64,000 nt of DNA. It comes from JACJXF01 sp038316435 (lineage in GTDB: Bacteria; Bacteroidota; Bacteroidia; Bacteroidales; GCA-2748055). Made by a program: the position numbers and the translations under genes. Positions 32,750 through 42,654 of the stretch are shown here, piece by piece. The stretch lies in assembly GCA_038316435.1 (NCBI GenBank), contig JBBQAQ010000003.1, forward strand, positions 62,001 to 126,000, written 5' to 3'. The notes under the pieces were generated by a model that made no database searches, was not told where the DNA came from, and saw only the letters and a list, made by a program, of their open reading frames with translations. Numbering within the stretch: the first letter of the stretch is position 1; every line of letters begins with the position of its first letter.

Positions 32750-35590
32750 ATGAAAAAAATTTACCTTTTAATTATTCTCGCAGTTTTGATCGTAGTTGGA
32801 ATTAATATTGTATTCTTTTATAAGTTTAAAAAAAACAGTATTGATTATCAAAAATCTTTGGTTGCTGAGCAAATAGGACATTGTGGTTCACAGATTGAAA
32901 AGACAATATCATCATATGAAAACAATTTAACAAAAATAATTTTTAGCAATTTTCAGCAAATCCCCGAAATTTTTAATAACCAAAAAGTATTCAGAGAAGT
33001 TTCGGGTAATCTACAGGGTCTATATTCCAAAAATCGTGAATTGATTAGTAATATTTCAGTTTTCGATAATAAGAATTCCTATTTGGGCATATACCTTAAA
33101 GACAATGATGAAATTGTTATTGATACCTTTCCAAGACAGGAAAATAATGAATTACAAACTAAAGACATTATAATCAAACAAAAAGGATATTATTTAAGCT
33201 ATTTCCCCTTTTTTAAAAATAATGAACTTACAGGTAATGTAGTTGTTGAGATAAACTTAGAAAAATATATAAATTCGATTTTTTCACTGTTCCGCTTACA
33301 GGGGCTTCAATGGCAATGGATAGTTAATACTGAAGGGAAAGTTTTATTATGCAATTATCCGGACTCTATTTCCATAGGCAATTTTGAAAAAATCACAAAA
33401 GGACTTGAAACTGAGGAGGCATTTGTAATTGAACACTTTTATACTAATGTTGCGGGTGATAAAAGAAAAATTATTTCTGCAGTTTATCCTTTAAATGTTT
33501 TAAACAATGATTTAGGTATTGTTTTTACAATTGAGGCCAGTCACAATACTGTTTTTTTAAGACAGAATTTTATTCTTATAATGATTTCTTTGCTAATTAT
33601 GATTTCGTTAATCCTTATTTTGATTTACCAGACAAATAGGGAAAAACTCAAACAAGACAAAAAATCTGCTGATCTCTTATCTTTAAAAATGATTGTTGAA
33701 CATTTTCCCGTTGGAATTATGATAATTGACTCTTTAGGAACAATTAAAAATATAAACCGCACAGGGCAGAAAATGTTATTTTTGGAGAAAGAGGATAATA
33801 TTAACGGAAGTAATATATCCAACTTATTTTTAGTCTCGAACAAATATCTTCTGAAGGATGGACTTTCAGCACCTTTTGATTCAAATCATTTCATACATTA
33901 TGAAAAAGACGGAAATGAGATTGTGATTTACAGGAAAGATATAAAGGCTCAAATAGCAGGTGAAGAGTTGACTATCTCGGCTCTTATTGATGTCTCTCCC
34001 TTAGAAAAATCAAGAAAGCAGGAAGCAGCTGCAAATACTGCAAAATCTGACTTTCTCGCCACAATGAGTCACGAGATTCGAACACCGATGAATGGTATTA
34101 TTGGCATGACTGAAAATCTACTGAGAGGCAAGTTATCAGATGAACAAAAAGAACAGGTAATAATAATAAAACGGTCCTCAGATTTACTCTTAAACCTAAT
34201 TAATGATATTCTGGATTTTTCAAAAATTGAAGCTGGTAAGATGCTCCTAGAGGAAATACCGTTTAATTTAACTGAGGAAATTAGTTTTTCTGTGGAATTG
34301 TTTAAATCATTAGCGGAAGAAAAGGGGCTGGAAATTTTAACTAGTATCAGACCTGATGTTCCTGATTTGTTGATTGGGGATCCGTTGCGTATTAGGCAAG
34401 TAATCTCCAATTTAATAAATAATGCAATAAAATTTACTTCTGAAGGAAGAATTATTGTAGGTGTAAGTATAATGGAGCGGCAATCTTCATCTTTAAACTT
34501 ACTATTCTACGTTGAAGACACAGGCGTTGGAATTCCCGCTGAAAATCTCAAAAAAATCTTTGGGAGTTATGAGCAAGGAAAGAATACTGTGTCCAGAAAG
34601 TATGGTGGAACAGGTTTAGGCATGGCAATTTCAAAGCAACTTGTAGAGCTTATGAATGGTGAAATCTGGGTTGAAAGCCCTGTTGCAAAATCTGCAAATA
34701 ATAAATTCCCCGGATCAAAATTTAGTTTTACCATTGAAGTGCACTCTAATGAGAGATTGAAAAAGAAATTCGAATTTTCTAACATAAGTCAATATTTGCA
34801 AATTACTACTCTGATTCTTTCCAAAGTAAAGGATGAAGATGATAATGTTCATCGTTTTTTAGATCAATTAGGAATTAATTTCGTTTATAAAACTTATGAA
34901 GATTCTTCAATTGACAGTATTATATACCATTTGGAGCAAAAAAGAAGTCTTTATCAGGTAGTTATTATCATGGATAAACCTGAACACGACGGCTTTTCCA
35001 TAGCACAGCAATTGAAAGAAAGCAAACTTTCAGAATTATTACCTATAGTAATGATCAGTTCTAATGATCAGCTAGGTAATTATGTGCGATCGAAATCATT
35101 AGGTGTTGATTATTACCTTATTCAGCCCTTTGAATCTAATGAAATTTACAAAGTGATTCGGGAAATTTTTCCTGGTTTAAATGATGCTGGAGGAGTTAAT
35201 CGGCATATCAACAAAATAAAAACAAAAATTCAAATACTGATCGCCGATGACAATATTATCAATCAAAGGGTGACTCAAAGTGTATTCAAGCACTTAGGTT
35301 TCGAAATTGATATTGCGCGAAATGGCAAAGAGGCTGTTGAATTAGTCTCCTTAAAAAGTTTTGACATTGTTTTTATGGACATTTTAATGCCAGAGATGGA
35401 TGGTTTGACGGCAACCAGAAAAATACGTGAAATGGGGTTGAAAATGCCTATAATTGCAATTACAGCTGCAGATGAAACTGTAGGAAAACGAGATGCATTA
35501 TCAGCAGGGATGAATGATTTCATTTCTAAACCTATACGGGTTGAGACCATTAAGCAATTGCTAATCAAATGGTTCTCTGTCAGCATATGA
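32750..35590 (+). CDS. hybrid sensor histidine kinase with two receiver-like domains
   Basis: A 946-residue kinase. Transmembrane helices at about 5-25 and 274-295 enclose a periplasmic sensor. A PAS-like domain (about 305-415) is followed by HisKA with the phospho-accepting His in MSHEIRTPMNG (about 440), then HATPase_c (NLINNAIKFT; GVGIP; GGTGLGMAI). The first receiver-like domain (about 670-790) lacks the N-terminal acidic pair but keeps a possible phospho-Asp (IIMDKPEHDG). The second is complete: LIADDN near 830, Asp in VFMDILMPEMDG near 876, and ISKP. It phosphorylates itself and relays to its own receiver. mnmH begins 16 bases downstream, probably in the same transcript. Confidence 0.92.
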   Translation: MKKIYLLIILAVLIVVGINIVFFYKFKKNSIDYQKSLVAEQIGHCGSQIEKTISSYENNLTKIIFSNFQQIPEIFNNQKVFREVSGNLQGLYSKNRELISNISVFDNKNSYLGIYLKDNDEIVIDTFPRQENNELQTKDIIIKQKGYYLSYFPFFKNNELTGNVVVEINLEKYINSIFSLFRLQGLQWQWIVNTEGKVLLCNYPDSISIGNFEKITKGLETEEAFVIEHFYTNVAGDKRKIISAVYPLNVLNNDLGIVFTIEASHNTVFLRQNFILIMISLLIMISLILILIYQTNREKLKQDKKSADLLSLKMIVEHFPVGIMIIDSLGTIKNINRTGQKMLFLEKEDNINGSNISNLFLVSNKYLLKDGLSAPFDSNHFIHYEKDGNEIVIYRKDIKAQIAGEELTISALIDVSPLEKSRKQEAAANTAKSDFLATMSHEIRTPMNGIIGMTENLLRGKLSDEQKEQVIIIKRSSDLLLNLINDILDFSKIEAGKMLLEEIPFNLTEEISFSVELFKSLAEEKGLEILTSIRPDVPDLLIGDPLRIRQVISNLINNAIKFTSEGRIIVGVSIMERQSSSLNLLFYVEDTGVGIPAENLKKIFGSYEQGKNTVSRKYGGTGLGMAISKQLVELMNGEIWVESPVAKSANNKFPGSKFSFTIEVHSNERLKKKFEFSNISQYLQITTLILSKVKDEDDNVHRFLDQLGINFVYKTYEDSSIDSIIYHLEQKRSLYQVVIIMDKPEHDGFSIAQQLKESKLSELLPIVMISSNDQLGNYVRSKSLGVDYYLIQPFESNEIYKVIREIFPGLNDAGGVNRHINKIKTKIQILIADDNIINQRVTQSVFKHLGFEIDIARNGKEAVELVSLKSFDIVFMDILMPEMDGLTATRKIREMGLKMPIIAITAADETVGKRDALSAGMNDFISKPIRVETIKQLLIKWFSVSI

Positions 35591-35606
35591 TTATTCATAA
35601 ACAAAA

Positions 35607-36644
35607 TTGATGTCTACATCTCTGTGCATTAGTGATTTTCTTACTGTTTATAAAGACATTCCGGTTGTGGATGTCCGCTCCCCAAAAGAATTTGAACAAG
35701 GACATATACCAGGAGCTATAAATATTCCGCTTTTTATTAACGATGAAAGAGCCAAAGTTGGAACTCTCTATAAAAATAGAAGTCGCGATGCTGCTATACT
35801 AGCAGGACTAGAAATTGCTGGTACAAAATTGACTCAACTAGCTGAAGCGGGCTTAAAAACTGCAAAAAATAATCGTCTTATTTTACATTGCTGGCGAGGA
35901 GGCATGAGAAGCTCATCCGTCTCCTGGTTATTTGGAACTTGTGGAATACAATGTCAGATCCTTGATGGAGGTTACAAATCCTATAGAAGATATGTTCTAG
36001 AATGCTTTTCATTACCTTTTAATCTAATAGTAATAGGAGGCATGACCGGCACAGGAAAGTCGGCAATTCTTGATGTTCTTGCTAAGCATTCCTTACAAGT
36101 TTTGAAATTAGAAGAAATAGCACATCATAAAGGTTCTGCTTTTGGAGGTTTGGGAGAACAAGATCAACCTACAAATGAGCAATTTGAAAATGATTTATTT
36201 ACAATTTTACAAGGTTTTGATCTAAAGAAACCTATATTTGTTGAAGACGAAAGCAGGAACATTGGTTCTAATTATATTCCTGCTACATTTTTTGAAACTA
36301 TGTCACGCAGCCAAATTGTTATTACTAAGATGGCTAGAGAGCTTCGTATTAATAGGCTTGTTCAGGTTTATGGACAGTTTTCTAAAAACGATTTAAAGAA
36401 CGCCATCATGAAAATCTCAAAAAGACTTGGCGGGCTAAGTGTTCAAAATGCGATTTCTTCACTAGATAATGGACAGTTAGATATGGCTGCTTCTATATGT
36501 CTTTTATACTATGATAAGGCTTATCTTTTTGGCCTTATGAAAAAGACGAATATTGAAAAATTCGACATTGAGTTTTATACATCTGACGCCTCTGCAAATG
36601 CAGATATCTTCATTCAATTTTTGAAGGATAAAAGACTAATTTAA
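35607..36644 (+). CDS. mnmH: tRNA 2-selenouridine synthase MnmH (SelU)
   Basis: A 345-residue protein. The N-terminal rhodanese domain (VVDVRSPKEFEQGHIPGAINIP) carries the catalytic Cys in HCWRGGMRSSS. The C-terminal domain has the P-loop GGMTGTGKSA. This order is diagnostic of MnmH, which changes 2-thiouridine at the tRNA wobble position to 2-selenouridine, using geranylated intermediates and selenophosphate. The selenophosphate synthetase gene selD is not in the window. It follows the hybrid kinase by 16 bases. Confidence 0.93.
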   Translation: MMSTSLCISDFLTVYKDIPVVDVRSPKEFEQGHIPGAINIPLFINDERAKVGTLYKNRSRDAAILAGLEIAGTKLTQLAEAGLKTAKNNRLILHCWRGGMRSSSVSWLFGTCGIQCQILDGGYKSYRRYVLECFSLPFNLIVIGGMTGTGKSAILDVLAKHSLQVLKLEEIAHHKGSAFGGLGEQDQPTNEQFENDLFTILQGFDLKKPIFVEDESRNIGSNYIPATFFETMSRSQIVITKMARELRINRLVQVYGQFSKNDLKNAIMKISKRLGGLSVQNAISSLDNGQLDMAASICLLYYDKAYLFGLMKKTNIEKFDIEFYTSDASANADIFIQFLKDKRLI

Positions 36645-36742
36645 ACAATAACTGAACCTAGTTGTATTATATAGTGTTTTAGCTTTATAAAATGGTCAGA
36701 AGTTAGGATCAAAACAATATTTGTAAACCTAAATTTTAAGTT

Positions 36743-37447
36743 ATGAAAAATAGTAGAATAATCGAAACTTTAGGCGGTTTAGCCAAAGAAGAAAAATTAA
36801 AAACTTTGGTAGATCATATAATGCTAAATACTTTTGTTTTGGAAACAGAAGAGCCTTTTCCTGGTTATCATGGTGCAAATCTTCCTTCTGACTCAATTCC
36901 AATTTCAGCTTTTTTGATTACAAGAACAAAATATTCGCCTGAGAAAATACTTCGAATAGCACACAACATTAAAAAGTATTTTCAACATTCATTTGATGCT
37001 GTTCCGGGAAAAATTTGTGTTCAAAATGAAATCCTTCCCTGTATTCGTATCAGAGGCTTTAACAATTATGAGTTAATTGAAGATCTTCAAAAGTGTTTCT
37101 TTTCTGAGGGAATTGAATTTGCAAAAAAAAGGAACCTTTCTGCAGATGCCGTTATTCAACTAAAAAAACATTTTACAATTGAAGAAATTGACACTGGAAT
37201 ATTCAGAGATCTTGATGAGCATTCAACTTATTATTTATGTATTCCAAAGCAAATGAGCTGGCAATTATTTCTAAAGCTTACCCAAATTGTCAGAAACAAT
37301 ACGGCAGCAAACTTTGATGGAGCACTTGCGGCAATTTATAGTAAAGACATTCTAGATGTGGTAAGGATTTTTTCTCCAGGGATTACTATCGATACTTTAA
37401 ATCAATTAAAGATTAAGTATTCGCAGGAGCTTGAGAAACTAGGATAA
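36743..37447 (+). CDS. uncharacterised cytosolic protein
   Basis: A 234-residue protein I cannot name. It has no signal peptide or membrane segment. The composition looks like a compact alpha/beta protein: LVDHIMLNTFVLETEEPFPGYHG, then AFLITRTKYSPEKILRIAHNI in segments, then ICVQNEILPCIRIRGF. The phrase EEPFPGYHG at residues about 38-46 is the most distinctive. It is the last plus-strand gene before a minus-strand cluster and stops 12 bases before the U32 gene. A near-match to the -7 box (AATATTTG) lies upstream. Confidence 0.6.
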   Translation: MKNSRIIETLGGLAKEEKLKTLVDHIMLNTFVLETEEPFPGYHGANLPSDSIPISAFLITRTKYSPEKILRIAHNIKKYFQHSFDAVPGKICVQNEILPCIRIRGFNNYELIEDLQKCFFSEGIEFAKKRNLSADAVIQLKKHFTIEEIDTGIFRDLDEHSTYYLCIPKQMSWQLFLKLTQIVRNNTAANFDGALAAIYSKDILDVVRIFSPGITIDTLNQLKIKYSQELEKLG

Positions 37448-37459
37448 GCAAGATAGGTT

Positions 37460-38707
37460 TTAAACTGAGCTAACCATTCTGTATACTTTATCGGCACGTC
37501 TTGCCGTTGAGTTCAATAGAATGCTGCAACGATCTCCTTTTCCAGCTGTTTCAACAATTTTGTCATCAATCCTTATTTCATTAACTTTAATTTCCAAAAC
37601 CCCTGTTGTTGGCCCAATAATCATTAATTCATCACCTAAAGATATTTCGCCTGTTTCAATTTGAAGCTCGGCTACATTAAGCTTTTCAAAAAAATTGGTA
37701 ATCTTGGCGCAATATACTTTTCTTTTTGTTGCTTGAGAGCCGTATACTTCACTCCATTCTCCCAATTTTTGACCTAAATAATACCCTTCCCAAAAACCTC
37801 TGTTAAATACTGTGGCAAGGTCAGTTTTCCACTTTTCAATTTTTTGCTTATCAAAAGTTCCGTCAATTACAGAATAAATCGCTTGGTTATAACAAGAGGT
37901 AACTGTCTTAACATATTCCGGGGATCGGGCTCTACCTTCAATTTTTAGCACTCTTACTCCGGAATCAATTATTTTATTCAAAAAATGAATTGTCATTAAA
38001 TCCTTTGGTGACATTATATATTTATTATCTATTTCCATTTGAGCGCCACTTTCCATATCCGTTACAAGGTAAGACCTTCGACAAGCCTGAAGACAATCTC
38101 CTCGATTAGCTGAATGGTTGTATTCATGCAAAGAGAGGTAACATTTTCCAGAAATTGCCATGCATAAAGCCCCATGAATAAACATTTCTATTTTTACTGG
38201 GTTCCCCGATGGCCCGGTAACATTCTGTAGTTCAATCCCTCTGTATATGGCTTGTACTTGATCTAGATTTAATTCTCTTGCCAGAACTATTACATCGGCA
38301 TATCTTGAATAAAATTTAACTGCCTCTATATTGCTAATATTAAGCTGAGTAGATAAGTGTACCTCAAGTCCGGATTTAAACGCATACTCCATCACGGCCT
38401 GATCTGAAGCAATTATAGCATCAACGCCTTCCTTTTTGGCAAGATCAACCAGATCTCTCATTAAAAATAATTCCTGATCATATATTACCGTGTTAATTGT
38501 GAGGTACGTTTTTAGGTTATTATCCTTAGAAATAGAAATGATCTGAGAAAGGTCATGTCTTGTAAAATTAAATGATGATCGAGCCCTCATGTTCATTTGC
38601 TCAAGACCAAAATAAATAGCATTCGCACCACCCTGAATCGCTGCTTGCAGGGATTCCCAAGAGCCTACCGGGGCCAATAGCTCGATATCTTTTCTGTCTA
38701 ATCTCAT
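37460..38707 (-). CDS. peptidase U32 family protein, TrhP/YegQ-like
   Basis: A 415-residue U32-family protein. It has ELLAPVGSWESLQAAIQGGA (the family start), STQLNISN, MFIHGALCMAISGKCYLS and NRGDCLQACRR; these four cysteines could hold an iron-sulfur cluster. KIEGRARSPEYVK follows, and a C-terminal beta-barrel-like domain. E. coli TrhP (YegQ) and relatives take part in 5-hydroxyuridine formation at tRNA position 34, and RlhA acts on 23S rRNA. The length (415) is closest to TrhP. It is the last gene of a five-gene minus-strand cluster. Confidence 0.85.
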   Translation of the reverse strand: MRLDRKDIELLAPVGSWESLQAAIQGGANAIYFGLEQMNMRARSSFNFTRHDLSQIISISKDNNLKTYLTINTVIYDQELFLMRDLVDLAKKEGVDAIIASDQAVMEYAFKSGLEVHLSTQLNISNIEAVKFYSRYADVIVLARELNLDQVQAIYRGIELQNVTGPSGNPVKIEMFIHGALCMAISGKCYLSLHEYNHSANRGDCLQACRRSYLVTDMESGAQMEIDNKYIMSPKDLMTIHFLNKIIDSGVRVLKIEGRARSPEYVKTVTSCYNQAIYSVIDGTFDKQKIEKWKTDLATVFNRGFWEGYYLGQKLGEWSEVYGSQATKRKVYCAKITNFFEKLNVAELQIETGEISLGDELMIIGPTTGVLEIKVNEIRIDDKIVETAGKGDRCSILLNSTARRADKVYRMVSSV

Positions 38708-38769
38708 TGCTAATCCGTTAGAAATTATAAAAATCAGTCTTTCCGGTAATAATCAATTAAATATCCATA

Positions 38770-39930
38770 CTATTTTTTTAAAACAATACGAAAAGTAGTC
38801 CCTATATCCTGTTCAGATGAAAGCACAAAGATCTTACCTTCATGATAAGATTCTACAATCCTTTTTGAAAGGGAAAGGCCAAGCCCCCATCCCCTCTGCT
38901 TGGTTGTATATCCAGGTTTAAAAATGGTTTTATGCCTTGATTTAGCGATTCCTTTTCCTGTGTCGCGTATATCAATATAAACAATTTGGGTATTATCTTG
39001 AACTTTAATCAAAATAGTGCCTTCACCTTCCATAGCATCAATTGCATTTTTACATAAATTTTCAATAACCCACTCGAAAAGGGAATCATTAAGGGGAATT
39101 AGAATTTCGTGATCAGGAATTTCAATTTGAATACTAATTTTGTGAGAACTTCTATCTTTCAGATAATTCACAGAGTTATTTAGCGTGTTTGCAAGGTTTG
39201 TTGATATCAAAACAGGTTTTGATCCAATTTTAGAGAACCTTTCAGTAATTTTTTCCAGTCTTTTCGCATCCTTTGCTAATTCATCAACCACACTTGCACG
39301 ATTTACATCTTGTTTAAGCAATTCAATCCATGCATTAAGCGAGGATGTGGGGGTTCCAAGCTGATGGGCCGTTTCTTTAGACAAACCTATCCAGACTTTG
39401 TTTTGTTCGGCTTTTCTGGAGTAACTAAAAGCAAAATAGGATACCACAACAAATAAGATAATTACAGCCAATTGAATATAAGGAAAATACGTAAGCATCT
39501 TAAGAACAGTAGAGTTGGAATAATAGATAAAATTTTTATCCTCATCTCCAAGCTCTATAACCAAGCTGTCATTTTGTTCTCGCATCTGTTTCAGCTGATT
39601 TTCCAGATAGTTTTTTCTTTCAACCTTTGAAGTATCAATGTTCCGATACGAGACAATTACCCCGGCGCTATCAGTAAGTATTACTGGAACCGTGTTATTA
39701 TCTTCGATTACCGAAAAAATAAAGTTTAAATTAGCATCATCATTTGAGGAGCTGATTAGTTGCCTCGTTGCATCTGCCCATAGCTCTACCTTTTGTTTTT
39801 CCTGAACTGAGAGTTGCTTAACAAGCCAATTTGTGTAAGTAAGGGAGAAAACACCAATTAGAATCGCGGCAAGAAATAATAAGAATTTCCAGCGTGTTTT
39901 TTTTTCATAGATATTTAGGGAGGCGGCCAT
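38770..39930 (-). CDS. membrane sensor histidine kinase
   Basis: A 386-residue kinase. Transmembrane segments at about 15-37 and 148-170 frame a periplasmic stretch of about 110 residues. The H-box is TAHQLGTPTSSLNAW (His189). HATPase_c motifs are ENLCKNAIDA (N box), DTGKGI (G1) and GWGLGLSL (G2). The AHQLGTP H-box is a recognised Bacteroidota variant. No response regulator gene is adjacent, so the partner is elsewhere. The AsmA-like gene lies 19 bases upstream, which suggests a shared transcript. Confidence 0.9.
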   Translation of the reverse strand: MAASLNIYEKKTRWKFLLFLAAILIGVFSLTYTNWLVKQLSVQEKQKVELWADATRQLISSSNDDANLNFIFSVIEDNNTVPVILTDSAGVIVSYRNIDTSKVERKNYLENQLKQMREQNDSLVIELGDEDKNFIYYSNSTVLKMLTYFPYIQLAVIILFVVVSYFAFSYSRKAEQNKVWIGLSKETAHQLGTPTSSLNAWIELLKQDVNRASVVDELAKDAKRLEKITERFSKIGSKPVLISTNLANTLNNSVNYLKDRSSHKISIQIEIPDHEILIPLNDSLFEWVIENLCKNAIDAMEGEGTILIKVQDNTQIVYIDIRDTGKGIAKSRHKTIFKPGYTTKQRGWGLGLSLSKRIVESYHEGKIFVLSSEQDIGTTFRIVLKK

Positions 39931-39949
39931 AATTTAATGTTTTAGCATA

Positions 39950-42595
39950 TTACATAGTTTTAGGATCTTCCTCATCCCATATAACTTTTAATGCTGGTTC
40001 GGTCTTTGAGGCTTTTTTAGTTTTTTGTTCAGGGTTCTGAGGTTCAGTGGTTTCATCACTCCAATCCAGAATTATTCGGCTATTATTTAACTGATTTAGA
40101 GACTTTTCGGAATTTAAAGTATCCTTTTTAAATAGTCCTAACTCCTCTTTTAGAATTGTTTTAATTAGTTTCCTTTCCTCTTTGATATCCGTTTTAATTT
40201 TGTTGATCGCCTCCTTTTTATCATATTTGATTTTATAGTTCTCAGGTGTTCCAATAATTGATAGGTAAAGATTTGTATTTCCTACACCATCATTTTCAAT
40301 AACACCAAACTCCTCGTTTTCCTTTTTGGCTTTTTTGGCTTTTCTAGCAAGTATCTCAGAAAGACTTAATCTCATCCTATACTCGAAGTAATTATCAAAT
40401 TTATGTGTCCCTGAAATGGTTATGTTAAAGGCAGTGGAATTAATATCCATCTGAGGAATGAAAACTTTTTCGTCTTTAATTAAAATTGAATTCTTAAGCG
40501 TTGAAAATTTTATGTGTTGAAGTTCTGACAACTCAACAAATGAAGAAAGCTCTGTAATTGGCTTGAAATTAATTAGTTCGCCATCTTCTATAATAAAATC
40601 TGATTGTGCAAAAAGGTCTTTTGTTACCAGCTCCAATTTTGGACTAATATTCGTGGAAAAGTCAAGTGTCCCTGAAACATATCCTTTTAAATTATCACTA
40701 ATAATAAAATCTTGTGCAAAATTATTAAAAGCAAAAAAGAGTTTGTTTATATCAATTTTCTTTAAATCCAATGAGGTTTTTAGAAGCATTTGATTTTTAA
40801 TATCTTCAATAATAACAACATTTCCAGAAGCGAATCCTTTCATAGCTTTCATTTTAAAAGTGGAAACGCTGAGGATTTTTGGTTTATATGTAAACCAGGT
40901 CTCAAGTTCTGATGCTAAAAACTTTCCATATTCAAAACTATCAATAACACAATGTAAATTCAGAATGACGCTATCTGGAAGGTGAAAGTCAATCTCTTCA
41001 GAAGAACTGGCGTCACTTAAAAAATCTTTAATTCTAAAATAACCGGCTTGGATTTCACCACTAATCACAGGTAAAGCATTTTTACTATTTATAGATTCCC
41101 AAAGATTATTAATAATTAGGTTACCAGAAAAGCTATTCTTTCCCATTTTTAGTTTAAATCTTGGCCCAAAAATGTCACCATCTATTTTTACGCTTCCTTC
41201 AAAAAGGTCAATTGGAACTTTTGAATAAGGAATAATACCTGCGATATCCTTAAAAACAATTTTCCCATTTAGTCCTTTGGGGGAAATTGTATGAATATCA
41301 AAACTTTCAAATGAGGCCAGATTCATATTGATTGTCAGATCCGGATAAATAAGCCCCTTCTGAAGATCCCATCCCTCTATATTAAGTATATCCGATACTG
41401 CTTTGGCTGTGACTTTTCCAAATACAGTGCCAGAGATAAAAGGGTTAAGAAAATTGCTAAAGCTTATACTCCCATTAAGTTCGCTACTATCGTTGCTTAA
41501 AGAATATTCACTAATATTTAGCCTGCTAGTTAAAGCATTTCGTTTTGAACCATTAGAGTATGTTCCGCGAACGGATATATCCCTTATTGTTTTTTGACTT
41601 TCTAGAAATTTGATCGCTCCATTACTAACCCTAAAAGCTATCCTTATTGAAGGAACATTTGTACTGCTAATTTCACCTTTTATCTTTGCTAATAATTCTA
41701 TACTCCCTTTTGGTGAGTATTTTGAAATGTTATGAAGGTTAATCGGTAGGGTAGTAATTAAAGAGCCAATATTAAGTTTTTCTGCCTCAATCTGAAGATT
41801 GAGATTAATGTTTGATCTTATTGTAAAGGAGCCTGAGGTTTTAACCGCTAAATCATTAAGAATTAATTCCCCATTATTTATGGTATAGAGAGAATCCCGC
41901 ACATCCAAGATAATGTGGGCTGCGGTTCTCATTTTTGAAGCATAGTCAATTCCTTCTCGATTAAAAGTTTCAATAAAAATTACGGACTTTGTATTAAGAG
42001 AGAAATTTTCCTGAGAAAATTTTCCTTTAAGAACCAGGTCTTCAATAATTCCTTTTGCATGAATATCTTTAGCAAGATTAAGAAATTCCCATTTAAATCC
42101 ACTTACTTTAACCCCATCCAAGCCGAGAGAAAAACTGGTTTTTTCATTATTGGAACTTTCCTTAAAAATACGATAGTTTACACCACCTATTTTATCTACA
42201 AGAATAATAATTCTTCCGTTTTCTGCATAAACTCTTCTCAGCCGGTAATCTTTTTGAAGTATATCCAGAATATTAAACTGCAGGTAAATGCGCGATGCAG
42301 TAAAAAGAGAATCTGTTGAAATTCCGGAAAACTGAGTAGGATTAAAATCCTTTCCCGATAAGATGCTTACTTCAGAAAGAACAATACTCACAAAAGGGAA
42401 CTTTCTAAAAAAGGAGAAGTCTGCTGCGCTAACGTTAATTTTAACTTTAATTTCCTTATTAATTTCCGTGATGATATAGTTCCGAATTTCATCTTTGTAG
42501 ATTTTTCCTGCAATTATTGCACAAATCATAATTGCTATGATTATTAGGAAGCCATAAATGAATATTTTGGACGTTTTTTTGAGAATTTTTTTCAC
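39950..42595 (-). CDS. AsmA-like envelope protein
   Basis: An 881-residue protein anchored by one N-terminal transmembrane helix (IFIYGFLIIIAIMICAIIAG, about 12-31). The rest is periplasmic: ADFSFFRKFPFVSIVLSEV (the AsmA-type N-terminal motif) and a C-terminal AsmA_2-like region (VSGTLDFSTNISPKLE). The tail has a run of lysine and glutamate. AsmA/TamB-type proteins form long beta-rich grooves that help phospholipid transport or outer membrane assembly. The histidine kinase downstream, 19 bases away, is probably in the same unit. Confidence 0.85.
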   Translation of the reverse strand: MKKILKKTSKIFIYGFLIIIAIMICAIIAGKIYKDEIRNYIITEINKEIKVKINVSAADFSFFRKFPFVSIVLSEVSILSGKDFNPTQFSGISTDSLFTASRIYLQFNILDILQKDYRLRRVYAENGRIIILVDKIGGVNYRIFKESSNNEKTSFSLGLDGVKVSGFKWEFLNLAKDIHAKGIIEDLVLKGKFSQENFSLNTKSVIFIETFNREGIDYASKMRTAAHIILDVRDSLYTINNGELILNDLAVKTSGSFTIRSNINLNLQIEAEKLNIGSLITTLPINLHNISKYSPKGSIELLAKIKGEISSTNVPSIRIAFRVSNGAIKFLESQKTIRDISVRGTYSNGSKRNALTSRLNISEYSLSNDSSELNGSISFSNFLNPFISGTVFGKVTAKAVSDILNIEGWDLQKGLIYPDLTINMNLASFESFDIHTISPKGLNGKIVFKDIAGIIPYSKVPIDLFEGSVKIDGDIFGPRFKLKMGKNSFSGNLIINNLWESINSKNALPVISGEIQAGYFRIKDFLSDASSSEEIDFHLPDSVILNLHCVIDSFEYGKFLASELETWFTYKPKILSVSTFKMKAMKGFASGNVVIIEDIKNQMLLKTSLDLKKIDINKLFFAFNNFAQDFIISDNLKGYVSGTLDFSTNISPKLELVTKDLFAQSDFIIEDGELINFKPITELSSFVELSELQHIKFSTLKNSILIKDEKVFIPQMDINSTAFNITISGTHKFDNYFEYRMRLSLSEILARKAKKAKKENEEFGVIENDGVGNTNLYLSIIGTPENYKIKYDKKEAINKIKTDIKEERKLIKTILKEELGLFKKDTLNSEKSLNQLNNSRIILDWSDETTEPQNPEQKTKKASKTEPALKVIWDEEDPKTM

Positions 42596-42654
42596 TTTTT
42601 ACTTTTTAAACGACTTAGGTCAAACTAAAACATAAAAAAATAGAATAAAGTATA

